DNA of 24,015 nt from Bacteroidota bacterium. Its GTDB lineage: Bacteria; Bacteroidota; Bacteroidia; Cytophagales; Cyclobacteriaceae. Below the pieces are notes generated by a model, which had not been told where the DNA came from, did not search any database, and saw only the letters and a program-made list of their open reading frames with translations. Numbering within the stretch: the first letter of the stretch is position 1; every line of letters begins with the position of its first letter. The position numbers and the translations under genes were made by a program. The DNA lies in NCBI GenBank assembly GCA_003242315.1, contig QGUY01000019.1, forward strand, positions 1-24,015, written 5' to 3'. Positions 1 to 7,748 of the stretch are shown one piece after another.

Positions 1-619
1 GCACTTCCTGGGCATCGATAATGTGTTGGTGCTGCAGGGTGACGCGATTAAGACAGAGTCGCGGTTCATACCTGAACCGGGAGGGCATCACTACGCGTCC
101 GAGTTGTTGCAGCAGGTGGTGGCCATGAATCAGGGCAGGTACCTGGACGACACGTTGCAGAACCCGACGCCGACGAATTTCTGCATCGGTGTTGCCGGAT
201 ATCCTGAAAAGCACTATTGCGCCCCAAACCTGACAACAGATCTAAAGTATCTGAAGCTAAAGGTCGACCTTGGCGCGAACTATGTCGTTACTCAAATGTT
301 CTTCGACAATAAAAAGTACTTCGACTTTGTCGCACGGTGTCGCGAGATCGGTATCAACGTGCCGATCATTCCCGGAATCAAGCCCATAACGAGCAAGGCG
401 CAGACGACGGTGCTGCCCAAGGTTTTCCATATCGACATTCCGGAAGACCTCGCGGACGCCATCGATAAGTGCAAGAATAACGCTGAAGCAAAGGAGGTAG
501 GCATTGAGTGGTGTATCCAGCAATCGCGCGAGCTGATCAAGTATGGTGTACCGACACTGCACTTCTATTCGATGGGTAAGTCCGATCCGATCTATCGCAT
601 TGCGAAGGAGTTGTTTTGA
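1..619 (+). CDS. metF: Methylenetetrahydrofolate reductase, 3' part (5' end outside window)
   Basis: This enzyme reduces 5,10-methylene-THF to 5-methyl-THF with a flavin, supplying the methyl group for methionine synthesis in the cytoplasm. The reading frame is open from base 2, before the first possible GTG start at 23, so the gene enters from outside the window; about 205 C-terminal residues are visible against roughly 300-320 for the family. Recognisable family segments are VLVLQGD (the ALRGD-like strand of the TIM barrel), FCIGVAGYPEKH, KVDLGANYVVTQMFFD, IIPGIKPI and the C-terminal GVPTLHFYSMG. The stop at 617-619 is followed by a 430-base gap before cysE, so it is probably a separate transcript, though both genes belong to sulfur amino-acid metabolism. 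No frame damage is visible. Confidence 0.93.
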   Translation, partial: HFLGIDNVLVLQGDAIKTESRFIPEPGGHHYASELLQQVVAMNQGRYLDDTLQNPTPTNFCIGVAGYPEKHYCAPNLTTDLKYLKLKVDLGANYVVTQMFFDNKKYFDFVARCREIGINVPIIPGIKPITSKAQTTVLPKVFHIDIPEDLADAIDKCKNNAEAKEVGIEWCIQQSRELIKYGVPTLHFYSMGKSDPIYRIAKELF

Positions 620-1048
620 GATTTACCGCGGCGACGCCATGGCGCGGCGTTGAGGAAACGCGGAGAGGGCGTCGGGATAACCACTGTACTGCCGATGAAT
701 CCGTATTGTGCCCGATAGACGCCGCAGGGTCGGCCGATGGCAACAACGGATAAGTTGATTGTTATAGGCCCGAAATCTCAAAATGACAAATCGCTCTCCC
801 GGTTACCTCATGCCACCTCTCCATATTAACCCTGCGGCAACGAATGAACTTGGGGGTAGGGGATTGTCGTTTACATAGAAGGGCTTGCAGACCTTTCATT
901 TTGTTTCGTTTGCGAGATTATTTAACATTGCTGTCCGGGTAAAAAAGCGGTTTTGTGTCCGTACGGCGATAGCCGAATGTTCTTGCGGAAACATAAGTTA
1001 ACTGCTGCAGGCCCGTCCGGTTGCCGACGAGCACTATAAGTTTCTTCA
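620..1048. other. Intergenic region between metF and cysE with inverted repeats
   Basis: No convincing gene lies in these 429 bases. Visible structure: a perfect 10-base palindrome CGCCATGGCG at 635-644, and a longer stem in which GGCGTC (668-673) pairs with GACGCC (718-723) and inner CGGG (673-676) pairs with CCCG (711-714), leaving a three-base bulge. Neither is followed by a T-run, so they are not classical intrinsic terminators. The right half is more AT-rich and holds the candidate promoter described separately. A 31-codon open frame at 783-878 shows no recognisable protein features. Confidence 0.5.
900..930 (+). promoter_or_regulatory. Candidate Bacteroidota-type promoter for cysE-cysM
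   Basis: TTTG at 900-903 is followed after 19 bases by TAACATTG at 923-930. The known Bacteroidota sigma-ABfr consensus is TTTG, 19-21 bases, TAnnTTTG, so the -33 box and spacing fit and the -7 box has one mismatch. Transcription would begin near 937, giving a leader of about 110 bases before the cysE start. This is pattern matching only, without experimental support. Confidence 0.4.
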
Positions 1049-1885
1049 ATGGAAAAAGCCTTTATTTCCAGGCTGTATCAGGCGCACAGAGACTGTCCAC
1101 CCTGTCCATCGCCCGCAATGGTAGTTAAATTCCATGACGGTCTGCTGGCAACACTGTTTCCCGATTTTGGTGCATTGCGATTTGCCTCCGAACGGGAATT
1201 TGAGTTGCATATCGATGGGCTCAGGTTGGAACTGGATCATTTGCTGTTCAAAGTAGGACAAAGCCTGGATGCAGAACGCATCGCCAACGAGTTCTTCGAT
1301 TCCCTTCCCGAAGTTCATCGCAAACTTCTCAATGACGCCGTCTCCATGCTGGAGGGCGACCCGGCTTCAAGGACACAAAACGAGGTGATTCGAACATACC
1401 CTGGCTTTTACGCTATCGCCTCATACCGAATCGCCAACACACTCCTGCGGCTCAACGTGCCGGACATCCCGCGGATGATTACCGAACACGCCCACAGCAA
1501 GACAGGGATCGACATCCACCCGGGCGCGACGATTGGCGAATACTTCTGCATCGACCACGGTACAGGTATTGTGATTGGCGAGACTACGCACATTGGCAGC
1601 CATGTAAAGATATACCAGGGCGTCACCCTGGGCGCATTGAGCGTCAGCAAGGGAGACGCCAAGCGAAAGCGACATCCTACCATAGAAGATCACGTCGTGC
1701 TCTATGCCGGGGCATCCATACTGGGCGGCGATACAGTGATCGGCCACCACAGTGTGATCGGCGGGAACGTTTGGCTCACCCGCAGTGTTCCGCCATACTC
1801 CAAGGTGTATTACCAGGCCCGGATGAACGGCGGCGATCCTAACGAGTCCGATCTCGTAATCATCCGGTCAGGGGAGCATGATTAA
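1049..1885 (+). CDS. cysE: Serine O-acetyltransferase (CysE/EpsC type)
   Basis: Acetylates L-serine with acetyl-CoA to give O-acetylserine, the first committed step of cysteine synthesis. The 278-residue protein has an N-terminal helical domain (about 1-145) and a C-terminal left-handed beta-helix of hexapeptide repeats (about 150-250). The catalytic pair matches E. coli CysE D143 and H158 in motif and in 15-residue spacing: D155 in GIDIHPG and H170 in CIDHGTG, followed by VIGETTHIG. The start ATG at 1049 gives the full N-terminal domain; no strong Shine-Dalgarno is present, as is common in this phylum. cysM begins 35 bases downstream on the same strand, so the two are almost certainly one operon making O-acetylserine and using it at once. 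The C-terminus ends in EHD rather than the Ile-terminated tail that binds CysK in enterobacteria, so formation of a classical cysteine synthase complex cannot be assumed. Confidence 0.93.
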   Translation: MEKAFISRLYQAHRDCPPCPSPAMVVKFHDGLLATLFPDFGALRFASEREFELHIDGLRLELDHLLFKVGQSLDAERIANEFFDSLPEVHRKLLNDAVSMLEGDPASRTQNEVIRTYPGFYAIASYRIANTLLRLNVPDIPRMITEHAHSKTGIDIHPGATIGEYFCIDHGTGIVIGETTHIGSHVKIYQGVTLGALSVSKGDAKRKRHPTIEDHVVLYAGASILGGDTVIGHHSVIGGNVWLTRSVPPYSKVYYQARMNGGDPNESDLVIIRSGEHD

Positions 1886-1920
1886 TTCCATGATCGTTTC
1901 TTTTTTGAACAACCCATAAT

Positions 1921-2799
1921 ATGAAACTTACCGACCTTATCGGCAACACTCCTTTGGTTGAGCTTCGACGGATTCCTACCAATCCTCGTGTTAAGATTTT
2001 CGGAAAGCTGGAGGGCAACAACCCGGGCGGCAGCGTTAAGGATCGGCCAGCGTATGGCATGCTCAGCGCTGCAATGGAAAGGGGCGACCTCAAACCCGGC
2101 GACAAGGTAGTGGAGGCAACAAGCGGCAATACCGGGATCGCCCTCGCCATGATCGGCCAGCTCCTGGGACTCCAGATGACGCTGATTATGCCGGATAACT
2201 CCACCCGTGAACGCATCCTCGCGATGGAGGCATACGGAGCAAAGGTCATCCTGACACCGGCAGCAAAGACAATAGAGTTTTCGCGGCAGCTGGCGGAAGA
2301 AATGGCCGCCAACGATGGGTACTATATATTGAATCAATTCGCCAATCCGGATAATTACCGCATTCACTACCGAACTACCGGCCCAGAAATCTGGCGCGAC
2401 ACCGAAGGCAAGATCACGCACTTCGTATCAGCCATGGGCACTACGGGCACCATTATGGGTGTTTCGCGGTACTTGAAGGAGCAGAGGAAAGATATACAGA
2501 TCATAGGAACACAGCCTACCGATGGTTCCTGCATCCCTGGCATCAGAAGATGGTCGCCCGAGTTCCTGCCAAAAATCTATGAACGCGAACGCGTGGATCG
2601 AATTATCGATGTGGTGGAAGCCGATGCGCGACTCTATACTAAACGACTTGCACGGGAGGAGGGAATTCTTGCCGGTATGAGTAGTGGCGGAGCCCTTAGC
2701 GCGGCGATGAAAGTAGCCTCAGAGCTCGATAGCGGTTTGATCGTCTTCATTATCTGCGACCGGGGCGATCGCTACCTGAGTTCGGATCTCTTCGCATGA
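1921..2799 (+). CDS. cysM: Cysteine synthase B (O-acetylserine sulfhydrylase, PLP-dependent)
   Basis: Converts O-acetylserine and sulfide (CysM enzymes also accept thiosulfate) to cysteine. The 292-residue length is typical. Visible motifs: EGNNPGGSVKDRP with the PLP Schiff-base lysine K40; the substrate loop TSGNTG at 67-72; the glycine-rich phosphate-binding loop GTTGT at 173-177; IPGIRRW near 205-211; GMSSGG at 252-257; and the C-terminal CDRGDRYLSS. The IPGIRRW and DRGDRYLS segments are characteristic of CysM rather than CysK, which supports the B-type call. It is the second gene of the cysE-cysM pair. Cystathionine beta-synthase-like members of the same fold are the main alternative but usually lack IPGIRRW. 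Confidence 0.92.
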   Translation: MKLTDLIGNTPLVELRRIPTNPRVKIFGKLEGNNPGGSVKDRPAYGMLSAAMERGDLKPGDKVVEATSGNTGIALAMIGQLLGLQMTLIMPDNSTRERILAMEAYGAKVILTPAAKTIEFSRQLAEEMAANDGYYILNQFANPDNYRIHYRTTGPEIWRDTEGKITHFVSAMGTTGTIMGVSRYLKEQRKDIQIIGTQPTDGSCIPGIRRWSPEFLPKIYERERVDRIIDVVEADARLYTKRLAREEGILAGMSSGGALSAAMKVASELDSGLIVFIICDRGDRYLSSDLFA

Positions 2800-2808
2800 T
2801 CCCCCGGC

Positions 2809-2820
2809 CGCATAAATGCG
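2809..2820. repeat. 12-base palindrome between convergent stops
   Basis: CGCAT (2809-2813) and ATGCG (2816-2820) form a perfect dyad around two A residues in the 21 bases between the cysM stop and the stop of the minus-strand microprotein. The two-base centre is too tight for a stable hairpin and there is no T-run, so a protein-binding dyad or chance is as likely as a terminator. Confidence 0.3.
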
Positions 2821-2922
2821 CTAGCCTCTTAACAGCCACATACAGGCCAGCAGCAGCATCGTCACCATCATGAGCGCATAGACCGCCAGGTTCGGATGCG
2901 TCAGCTTTTCAGTTTTCTTCAT
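2821..2922 (-). CDS. Predicted 33-residue single-pass membrane microprotein
   Basis: Reading the minus strand from ATG at 2922-2920 to TAG at 2823-2821 gives 33 residues. The N-terminus is charged and cytosol-like (MKKTEKLTHPN); residues 12-31 form one continuous hydrophobic segment rich in Leu and Met (LAVYALMMVTMLLLACMWLL); the protein ends RG. This layout, with positive charges on one side of a 19-20-residue helix, is that of a small membrane protein, not a random frame. It is convergent with cysM with 21 bases between stops and has the inverted-repeat-rich gap upstream. There is no strong Shine-Dalgarno. I do not recognise a family and assign no function. A chance ORF remains possible at this length. 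Confidence 0.55.
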   Translation of the reverse strand: MKKTEKLTHPNLAVYALMMVTMLLLACMWLLRG

Positions 2923-3290
2923 TTGGGGTTGTTTGTTTCGGGTTTAAAAAAGTTACGGTACCAGACCGTGACCACGATAAAAAATTCGAAGCGACGCGCG
3001 CCTTATGGTGGTTATGTAAAGTAAACAAACGCAACGCTGCATTGCAAGCAAATTTTTCAACTAACTGCGTGATTTCTAGTGAGTTCGAAGAGAATTGGCG
3101 CCTTTGGACAAGTCGATCGAAAGCGATCGATGTTGTACTAAAAATTTGATTAGGGCTCGTTATTCAGATCACCATCTGTGAGTTATGAATTTTTGGAGAA
3201 GTAATAGTAAAAGCCGCTTTTGGCCCCAAAACATATTCCCAACCGGATTGACTAACGGCCTGGCTAGCTGAAAATTTTTTTGATTTTTTT

Positions 3291-3354
3291 GAACCACATA
3301 GGGCACAATAGGGTCACATAGGACGTCTGATTGGAGACGCACCCTATGTGGTTC
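3291..3354. repeat. ACCACATAGG-type palindromic repeat element
   Basis: GAACCACATAGGG (3291-3303) is the perfect reverse complement of CCCTATGTGGTTC (3342-3354), a 13-bp stem. Inside the left half the unit is repeated as CACATAGGG, ACAATAGGG and CACATAGG in near-tandem, and the apex holds a second stem, CGTCT (3324-3328) with AGACG (3335-3339). A T-rich run lies immediately upstream (3275-3290). From memory, sequences built on ACCACATAGG recur in intergenic regions of many Bacteroidota genomes, which would make this a dispersed REP- or MITE-like element. That recollection could not be checked here, and no second copy was noticed in this window. Confidence 0.65.
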
Positions 3355-3484
3355 AGTCCACGTCGCCGTCAGACGGCCCGCCTCAACGGTTAATATCCTC
3401 TGAGTCTCCAACCGTCCACAACCGGACGCGGCTGTCCGAAAGCGTCCCTCGCTCAGGCCAAAAACGCCGTTTTTACCATCAGGA

Positions 3485-3507
3485 ATTCAATGGCATCAAC
3501 ATTGAAT
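3485..3507. promoter_or_regulatory. 8-bp inverted repeat upstream of the FtsX permease
   Basis: ATTCAATG (3485-3492) and CATTGAAT (3500-3507) are perfect reverse complements separated by seven bases, about 80 bases before the permease start. The arm length and 23-base span resemble a dimeric-regulator operator, but it could also fold in RNA. No known regulator can be named. Confidence 0.35.
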
Positions 3508-3588
3508 AGGAGCCCTCGGCATATTCTGATTCGCCGTGCAACCTTCCTGAATGAATGGAGTCTAAAGTAAACGATCTCACCTGTACTT

Positions 3589-5994
3589 ATGCTTCGTAAC
3601 TATTTCCTCATAGCCTGGCGCAACATCAGCAAGAACAAGGTGTTCTCCCTGATCAACATCCTTGGCCTGTCGATCGGTATCGCCGCCTGCTTACTCATCA
3701 CGCAGTACGTAATGCACGAGATGAGTTATGACAACTACCATACAAAAAAGGAACGGATATTCCGTTTGAAGCAGGACCGGTACGATAAAGGTGTACTGTC
3801 TACTGAATGGGCATACGGGTGCTCCGCCATTGGACAGGCATTGAAAGACAACTTTCCTGAAGTGGAGGAATATGTTCGGATGCGGGAAGGAAAAGAGGTG
3901 CTGAGCTACGGCGATATATTTTTCAAAGAAGAGAAGGCGTACTACGCCAGTGAAGCTTTTTTCAAAGTGTTTTCGATACCCTTGATCAAGGGCGATCCGG
4001 AAGGTGTGCTGGAACGTTCCCAAACGCTGGTTCTCTCCAGGTCGGCGGCGAAGCGTTATTTCGGTGATGAAGATCCTGTTGGAAAGACCTTGAAGATGAA
4101 TGGTCAGGTCGATTTCGAAGTGACCGGCGTGTTTGAAGATTTCCCCGAGAACAGCCACATGAAGCCTCAGGTACTCTATTCTTTTGAGACTATCGTGCAA
4201 TGGTGGGGCGAAGAAGTACGAACCGCCTGGATGTGGGACGGCTTTTGGAATTACATTCTTCTTAAGGAAGGGACAGACCCTGTCGCGTTTGAAGCCAAGA
4301 TACCTGACCTGGTAGAACGTCAGGCGGGCGAACAACTACGGCAGTATGATGCCGGCATGGCATTTCACCTGCAAAGGGTGGATGACATTCACCTTGATTC
4401 CCACTACATGGGCGAATTCGAAGTCAACGGTAGCAGAAGTTCAACGTATTTCCTTGGCGTGATCGCCGTTTTTATAGTTCTCATCGCGTGGATAAACTAC
4501 GTTAACCTTTCAACTGCCCGATCGATGGAACGTGCCCGCGAAGTGGGCCTGCGTAAAGTTATGGGTGGGTTCCGCACGCAATTGATTCGACAATTCCTGA
4601 TGGAATCGTCGTTCCTTAACGTGTTGGCATTTGCCCTGGCGCTCGTTATCGTCATGATTGCCTTGCCTTTTTTCAATCAGCTTGCAGGTAGAGACATCGG
4701 GTTTACGCTTCTTCAGTCGCCGATGTTCTGGCTCATCCTCGTTACAGTGCTGATCGCGGGAAGCGTGTTATCCGGGCTTTATCCTGCCTTTGTCTTATCT
4801 TCCTATAAGCCAGTTGAAGTATTAAAAGGAAAATTCAGGAATACGTGGAAAGGTCTGTACCTGCGCAAGGGGTTAGTCATCTTCCAGTTTGTTGCCACCG
4901 TGGTTCTCCTCGTTGGTACGTTTACCGTATATCAGCAGATCTCCTATATGCGTCAACAGGACCTGGGCGTAAACATCGATCAAACACTGGTCATACGGGC
5001 TCCGGCATCCGTCGATTCCACCTACGCTACTAAATTTGACGTATTCCGCAATACAGTCTCCGCGTATCCGGAAGTCACTGCGGTAACTGCGTCGACCTCA
5101 ATTCCGGGAGAGCAACCCGCGTGGAATGCCGGTGGCATACGATTGATATCGGAGAGCGAACAGGACAGCAAGCAGTACCGCATTATTGGTGCGGATCATG
5201 AGTTTGTCGATGCTTACGGATTGAAACTTGTGGCGGGAAGGGCTTTCTCGCTCGACTACCCGAATGAAGGAAACAGTGTGATGATGAACGAGTCGGCGGC
5301 ACGGTTGATGGGATTTGAAAACGTAGAGGATGCCCTGCAAAAGGAAATCTTCTTTTGGGGAGATACATTTCGCATCGTGGGGATATTGAAAGACTACCAC
5401 CAGGAGTCGCTGAAGAAGGCACACGACCAGATCATATTCAGGTATATTCCCGAAGCGAGAGACTACTACTCCCTGAAGGTCAAAGCCACCGATATGCAGC
5501 AAACCATAGATCGCGTCAAAGAAGTCTACACATCCGTATTCCCCGGAAATCCCTTTGCGTATTTCTTCCTTGATGAACATTACAATAATCAATACAAAGC
5601 TGATCAGCAGTTTGGCAGGATCACTGCACTGTTTTCGTTACTTGCGATTGTGATTGCATGTCTGGGATTGTTTGGACTTTCCTCGCTTACTGCAGTTCAG
5701 CGCACGAAGGAGATCGGAGTGCGAAAAGTCCTGGGCGCTTCTGTGCCAGGGATCCTGGTGCTGGTGGGAAGAAATTTTGTCGCCCTGGTTGCCGTGGCCA
5801 TTGTCATCGCAACGCCCATCGCCTGGGTGGTCATGAACCATTGGCTCCAGGGATTCGCGAACCGGATTACCATGTCGTGGTGGATCTTTGCATTGCCTGG
5901 CCTCGTCGTGACACTGGTCGCCATTTTCACTATATCGTACCACACCATTCAGGCGGCGCGGGCCAACCCGGCTACTTCGCTGCGGTATGAATGA
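3589..5994 (+). CDS. FtsX/MacB-like ABC transporter permease
   Basis: An 801-residue inner-membrane protein of the duplicated MacB-PCD/FtsX type. It opens with MLRNYFLIAWRNISKNK and a first membrane helix at about 20-41 with the family motif ILGLSIGIAACLL. A periplasmic domain follows (about 45-280), then three helices near 286-304, 341-362 and 378-402. A fifth helix near 425-448 opens the second half, with a second periplasmic domain (about 450-670) and helices near 677-700, 722-750 and 763-787. REVGLRKVMGG after helix two and KEIGVRKVLGA after helix six are the paired coupling-helix signatures of FtsX domains. Such permeases work with a MacB/LolD-like ATPase in efflux, lipoprotein transport or peptide signalling, but no ATPase gene lies next to it. 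Stand-alone copies are numerous in Bacteroidota and their substrates are mostly unknown. Confidence 0.9.
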   Translation: MLRNYFLIAWRNISKNKVFSLINILGLSIGIAACLLITQYVMHEMSYDNYHTKKERIFRLKQDRYDKGVLSTEWAYGCSAIGQALKDNFPEVEEYVRMREGKEVLSYGDIFFKEEKAYYASEAFFKVFSIPLIKGDPEGVLERSQTLVLSRSAAKRYFGDEDPVGKTLKMNGQVDFEVTGVFEDFPENSHMKPQVLYSFETIVQWWGEEVRTAWMWDGFWNYILLKEGTDPVAFEAKIPDLVERQAGEQLRQYDAGMAFHLQRVDDIHLDSHYMGEFEVNGSRSSTYFLGVIAVFIVLIAWINYVNLSTARSMERAREVGLRKVMGGFRTQLIRQFLMESSFLNVLAFALALVIVMIALPFFNQLAGRDIGFTLLQSPMFWLILVTVLIAGSVLSGLYPAFVLSSYKPVEVLKGKFRNTWKGLYLRKGLVIFQFVATVVLLVGTFTVYQQISYMRQQDLGVNIDQTLVIRAPASVDSTYATKFDVFRNTVSAYPEVTAVTASTSIPGEQPAWNAGGIRLISESEQDSKQYRIIGADHEFVDAYGLKLVAGRAFSLDYPNEGNSVMMNESAARLMGFENVEDALQKEIFFWGDTFRIVGILKDYHQESLKKAHDQIIFRYIPEARDYYSLKVKATDMQQTIDRVKEVYTSVFPGNPFAYFFLDEHYNNQYKADQQFGRITALFSLLAIVIACLGLFGLSSLTAVQRTKEIGVRKVLGASVPGILVLVGRNFVALVAVAIVIATPIAWVVMNHWLQGFANRITMSWWIFALPGLVVTLVAIFTISYHTIQAARANPATSLRYE

Positions 5995-6040
5995 AGCATT
6001 TGCCTGAAACGGCATTGTAACAACGAATTGAAATTTCATC

Positions 6041-6048
6041 TATTTTTG
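6041..6048 (+). promoter_or_regulatory. Candidate -7 box for the SulP gene
   Basis: TATTTTTG matches the Bacteroidota -7 consensus TAnnTTTG exactly, 19 bases before the SulP start. The nearest -33-like TTG (6015-6017) lies 23 bases upstream, slightly longer than the usual 19-21. The implied leader is only about a dozen bases. Moderate evidence that SulP has its own promoter rather than reading through from the permease 72 bases upstream. Confidence 0.35.
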
Positions 6049-6066
6049 CGCGTTTGCCAGCAATAG

Positions 6067-7743
6067 ATGAAACACAATCAGTTTACGCCCAAGCTGTTTT
6101 CTGTTCTTAAAGAGGGCATAACAAGGGAACAGTTAATCAGGGACCTGGTGGCGGGACTGATCGTTGGAGTGGTAGCGCTCCCCCTCGCCATTGCCTTTGC
6201 CATTGCTTCCGGTGTGTCACCTGAAAAGGGCCTGGTTACCGCTATCGTTGCCGGCGCGATTATCTCCGCCTTTGGAGGAAGCCGAGTCCAGATAGGAGGC
6301 CCCACCGGCGCTTTCATCGTTATCGTTTATGCCATCGTCCAGGACCATGGCGTAGCGGGTCTGACTATCGCTACATTCATCGCCGGCTTCCTGATCATCA
6401 TCATGGGTATTGCCCGGATGGGCAATCTGCTGAAGTACATTCCCTACCCGCTCATCGTCGGCTTTACAAGTGGTATCGCGGTCATCATTTTCTCGTCGCA
6501 GATAAAGGACTTCTTTGGATTGCCAATAGAATCGGTGCCGGCCGACTTTGTCGCAAAGTGGGTCGTGTACTTACAGCACATGGATGAGGTCAACTGGATC
6601 TCATTCGTCATAGCACTCAGTACTGTGCTGATCGGACTTTACTTTCACAAGGTGACAGGCAAGGTGCCCGGATCACTGGTGGCTATTATTCTCAGCACGT
6701 TAGCCGTATCGGTTTTCGATTTGCCCGTGGCGACCATTGGTTCTGTTTACGGGGAGATTCCGCGTGGACTTCCGGCACCTGCAATCCCTTCACTGTCGTA
6801 CGAGACGATCAAGCAACTTATCCAACCGGCCATAGCCATCGCCCTCCTGGGAGGAATTGAATCCTTGTTGTCCGCCGTCGTTGCCGACGGTATGACGGGT
6901 AGCCGGCACAGGTCCAATGCAGAGTTGGTAGCGCAGGGGGCAGCGAACATTATGTCCGCCCTCTTTGGCGGTATCCCTGCTACAGGCGCCATTGCCCGTA
7001 CGGCGACCAACATACGCAACGGCGGTCGCACACCCCTGGCTGGTATCTTTCACGCTCTCGTACTCCTGCTGATCATGGTATCGCTTGCACCCTATGCACG
7101 GCTTATTCCGATGGCATGTTTGGCCGGCATATTGGTCGTTGTAGCCTACCACATGAGCGAATGGCACAACTTTGTCTCGTTGCTGAAGAGCAACAAGATG
7201 GATGTTGCCGTGCTGCTTGTTACTTTTTTCCTTACGGTATTGCTGGACCTTATCGTCGCTATCGAAGTAGGTATGATACTCGCCGGGTTTGCTTTCATGA
7301 AGCGCATGAGTGATTCGGTAAGTGTGGAGAAACTGGAGACCCCTGGCGATGAGAACAGTGAGCAATTGTTCGAACAGGAACTGTCGACCATCCCGAAAGG
7401 TGTCGTGTTATACGAAGTGAAGGGTGCACTCTTCTTCGGCGCGGCGCAGCAGTTTCAGGATACAATCCGCAGTCTTGAGCAAAAACCGAAGATTCTCATC
7501 CTACGGTTGAGGAGTGTACCGTTTATTGACGCGACGGGAATTTATCGCTTGAAGGAAATCATAAGGCACTTCAATCAGCAGAATGTAACGACCATCCTCT
7601 CCGGGGTAAACGAGAATATCAGGAACGACCTGGAAAAAGCCGATATCTATTCCGTTATGGCACCGAAAAATCTTCTCAGTCACATCGACTACGCGATGGC
7701 CCGTGCGCGGGAGTTACTTGGCAACTCCGAATCAACCCATTAA
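6067..7743 (+). CDS. SulP-family anion transporter with C-terminal STAS domain
   Basis: A 558-residue inner-membrane transporter of the SulP (SLC26) family, which moves sulfate, bicarbonate or other anions, usually with Na+ or H+. Residues about 20-420 are hydrophobic and carry the family core: VGVVALPLAIAFAIASG near 33-50, AFGGSRVQIGGPTGAFIV near 68-86, and the central helices with GGIESLLSAVVADGMTG. A STAS domain occupies about 435-550, with the conserved strand-loop-helix PFIDATGIYRLKEI, where Thr takes the place of the Ser that is phosphorylated in SpoIIAA-like STAS domains. Length is normal for bacterial members. Sulfate would fit the nearby cysteine genes, but they are separated by the permease and many bacterial SulP proteins (BicA, DauA) carry bicarbonate or dicarboxylates, so the substrate is not assigned. 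Confidence 0.92.
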   Translation: MKHNQFTPKLFSVLKEGITREQLIRDLVAGLIVGVVALPLAIAFAIASGVSPEKGLVTAIVAGAIISAFGGSRVQIGGPTGAFIVIVYAIVQDHGVAGLTIATFIAGFLIIIMGIARMGNLLKYIPYPLIVGFTSGIAVIIFSSQIKDFFGLPIESVPADFVAKWVVYLQHMDEVNWISFVIALSTVLIGLYFHKVTGKVPGSLVAIILSTLAVSVFDLPVATIGSVYGEIPRGLPAPAIPSLSYETIKQLIQPAIAIALLGGIESLLSAVVADGMTGSRHRSNAELVAQGAANIMSALFGGIPATGAIARTATNIRNGGRTPLAGIFHALVLLLIMVSLAPYARLIPMACLAGILVVVAYHMSEWHNFVSLLKSNKMDVAVLLVTFFLTVLLDLIVAIEVGMILAGFAFMKRMSDSVSVEKLETPGDENSEQLFEQELSTIPKGVVLYEVKGALFFGAAQQFQDTIRSLEQKPKILILRLRSVPFIDATGIYRLKEIIRHFNQQNVTTILSGVNENIRNDLEKADIYSVMAPKNLLSHIDYAMARARELLGNSESTH

Positions 7744-7748
7744 ACAAC

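Larger units (their letters stand above)
2923..3588. other. AT-rich intergenic region crowded with inverted repeats
   Basis: This 666-base gap separates the microprotein and the FtsX permease, and must hold both their promoters. No convincing protein is encoded: an 80-codon minus-strand frame at 3169-3411 runs through a palindromic element and looks like a shadow. Besides the elements listed separately, TCGATCG (3113-3119) and CGATCGA (3124-3130) form a 7-bp stem with a 4-base loop; GCCGTC (3365-3370) and GACGGC (3372-3377) form an odd-centred palindrome; and CGGAC (3423-3427) can pair with GTCCG (3434-3438) or, as GGACGC (3424-3429), with GCGTCC (3442-3447). Base composition around 3020-3300 is visibly more AT-rich than the flanking genes. 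Confidence 0.6.

Noticed and set aside
661..760. Possible SAM riboswitch (GGCCGATGGCAACAACGG recalls the S-box core)
   Set aside because: The conserved P1 stem and the GAUGA-to-GGCAACC order of a SAM-I aptamer could not be reconstructed; the resemblance is limited to one segment.
783..878. 31-codon plus-strand frame between metF and cysE
   Set aside because: No membrane segment, signal or family resemblance, and no clear promoter or ribosome site.
3169..3411. 80-codon minus-strand frame upstream of the permease
   Set aside because: It runs through the palindromic repeat element and has no recognisable protein features.
3491..3505. Sigma-54-like TGGCAN6TTGA sequence
   Set aside because: The invariant GC of the -12 element is absent, and the bases are better explained as part of the 3485-3507 inverted repeat.
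3691..4335. 214-codon minus-strand frame inside the permease gene
   Set aside because: It is antisense to conserved FtsX coding sequence, with no recognisable protein features.
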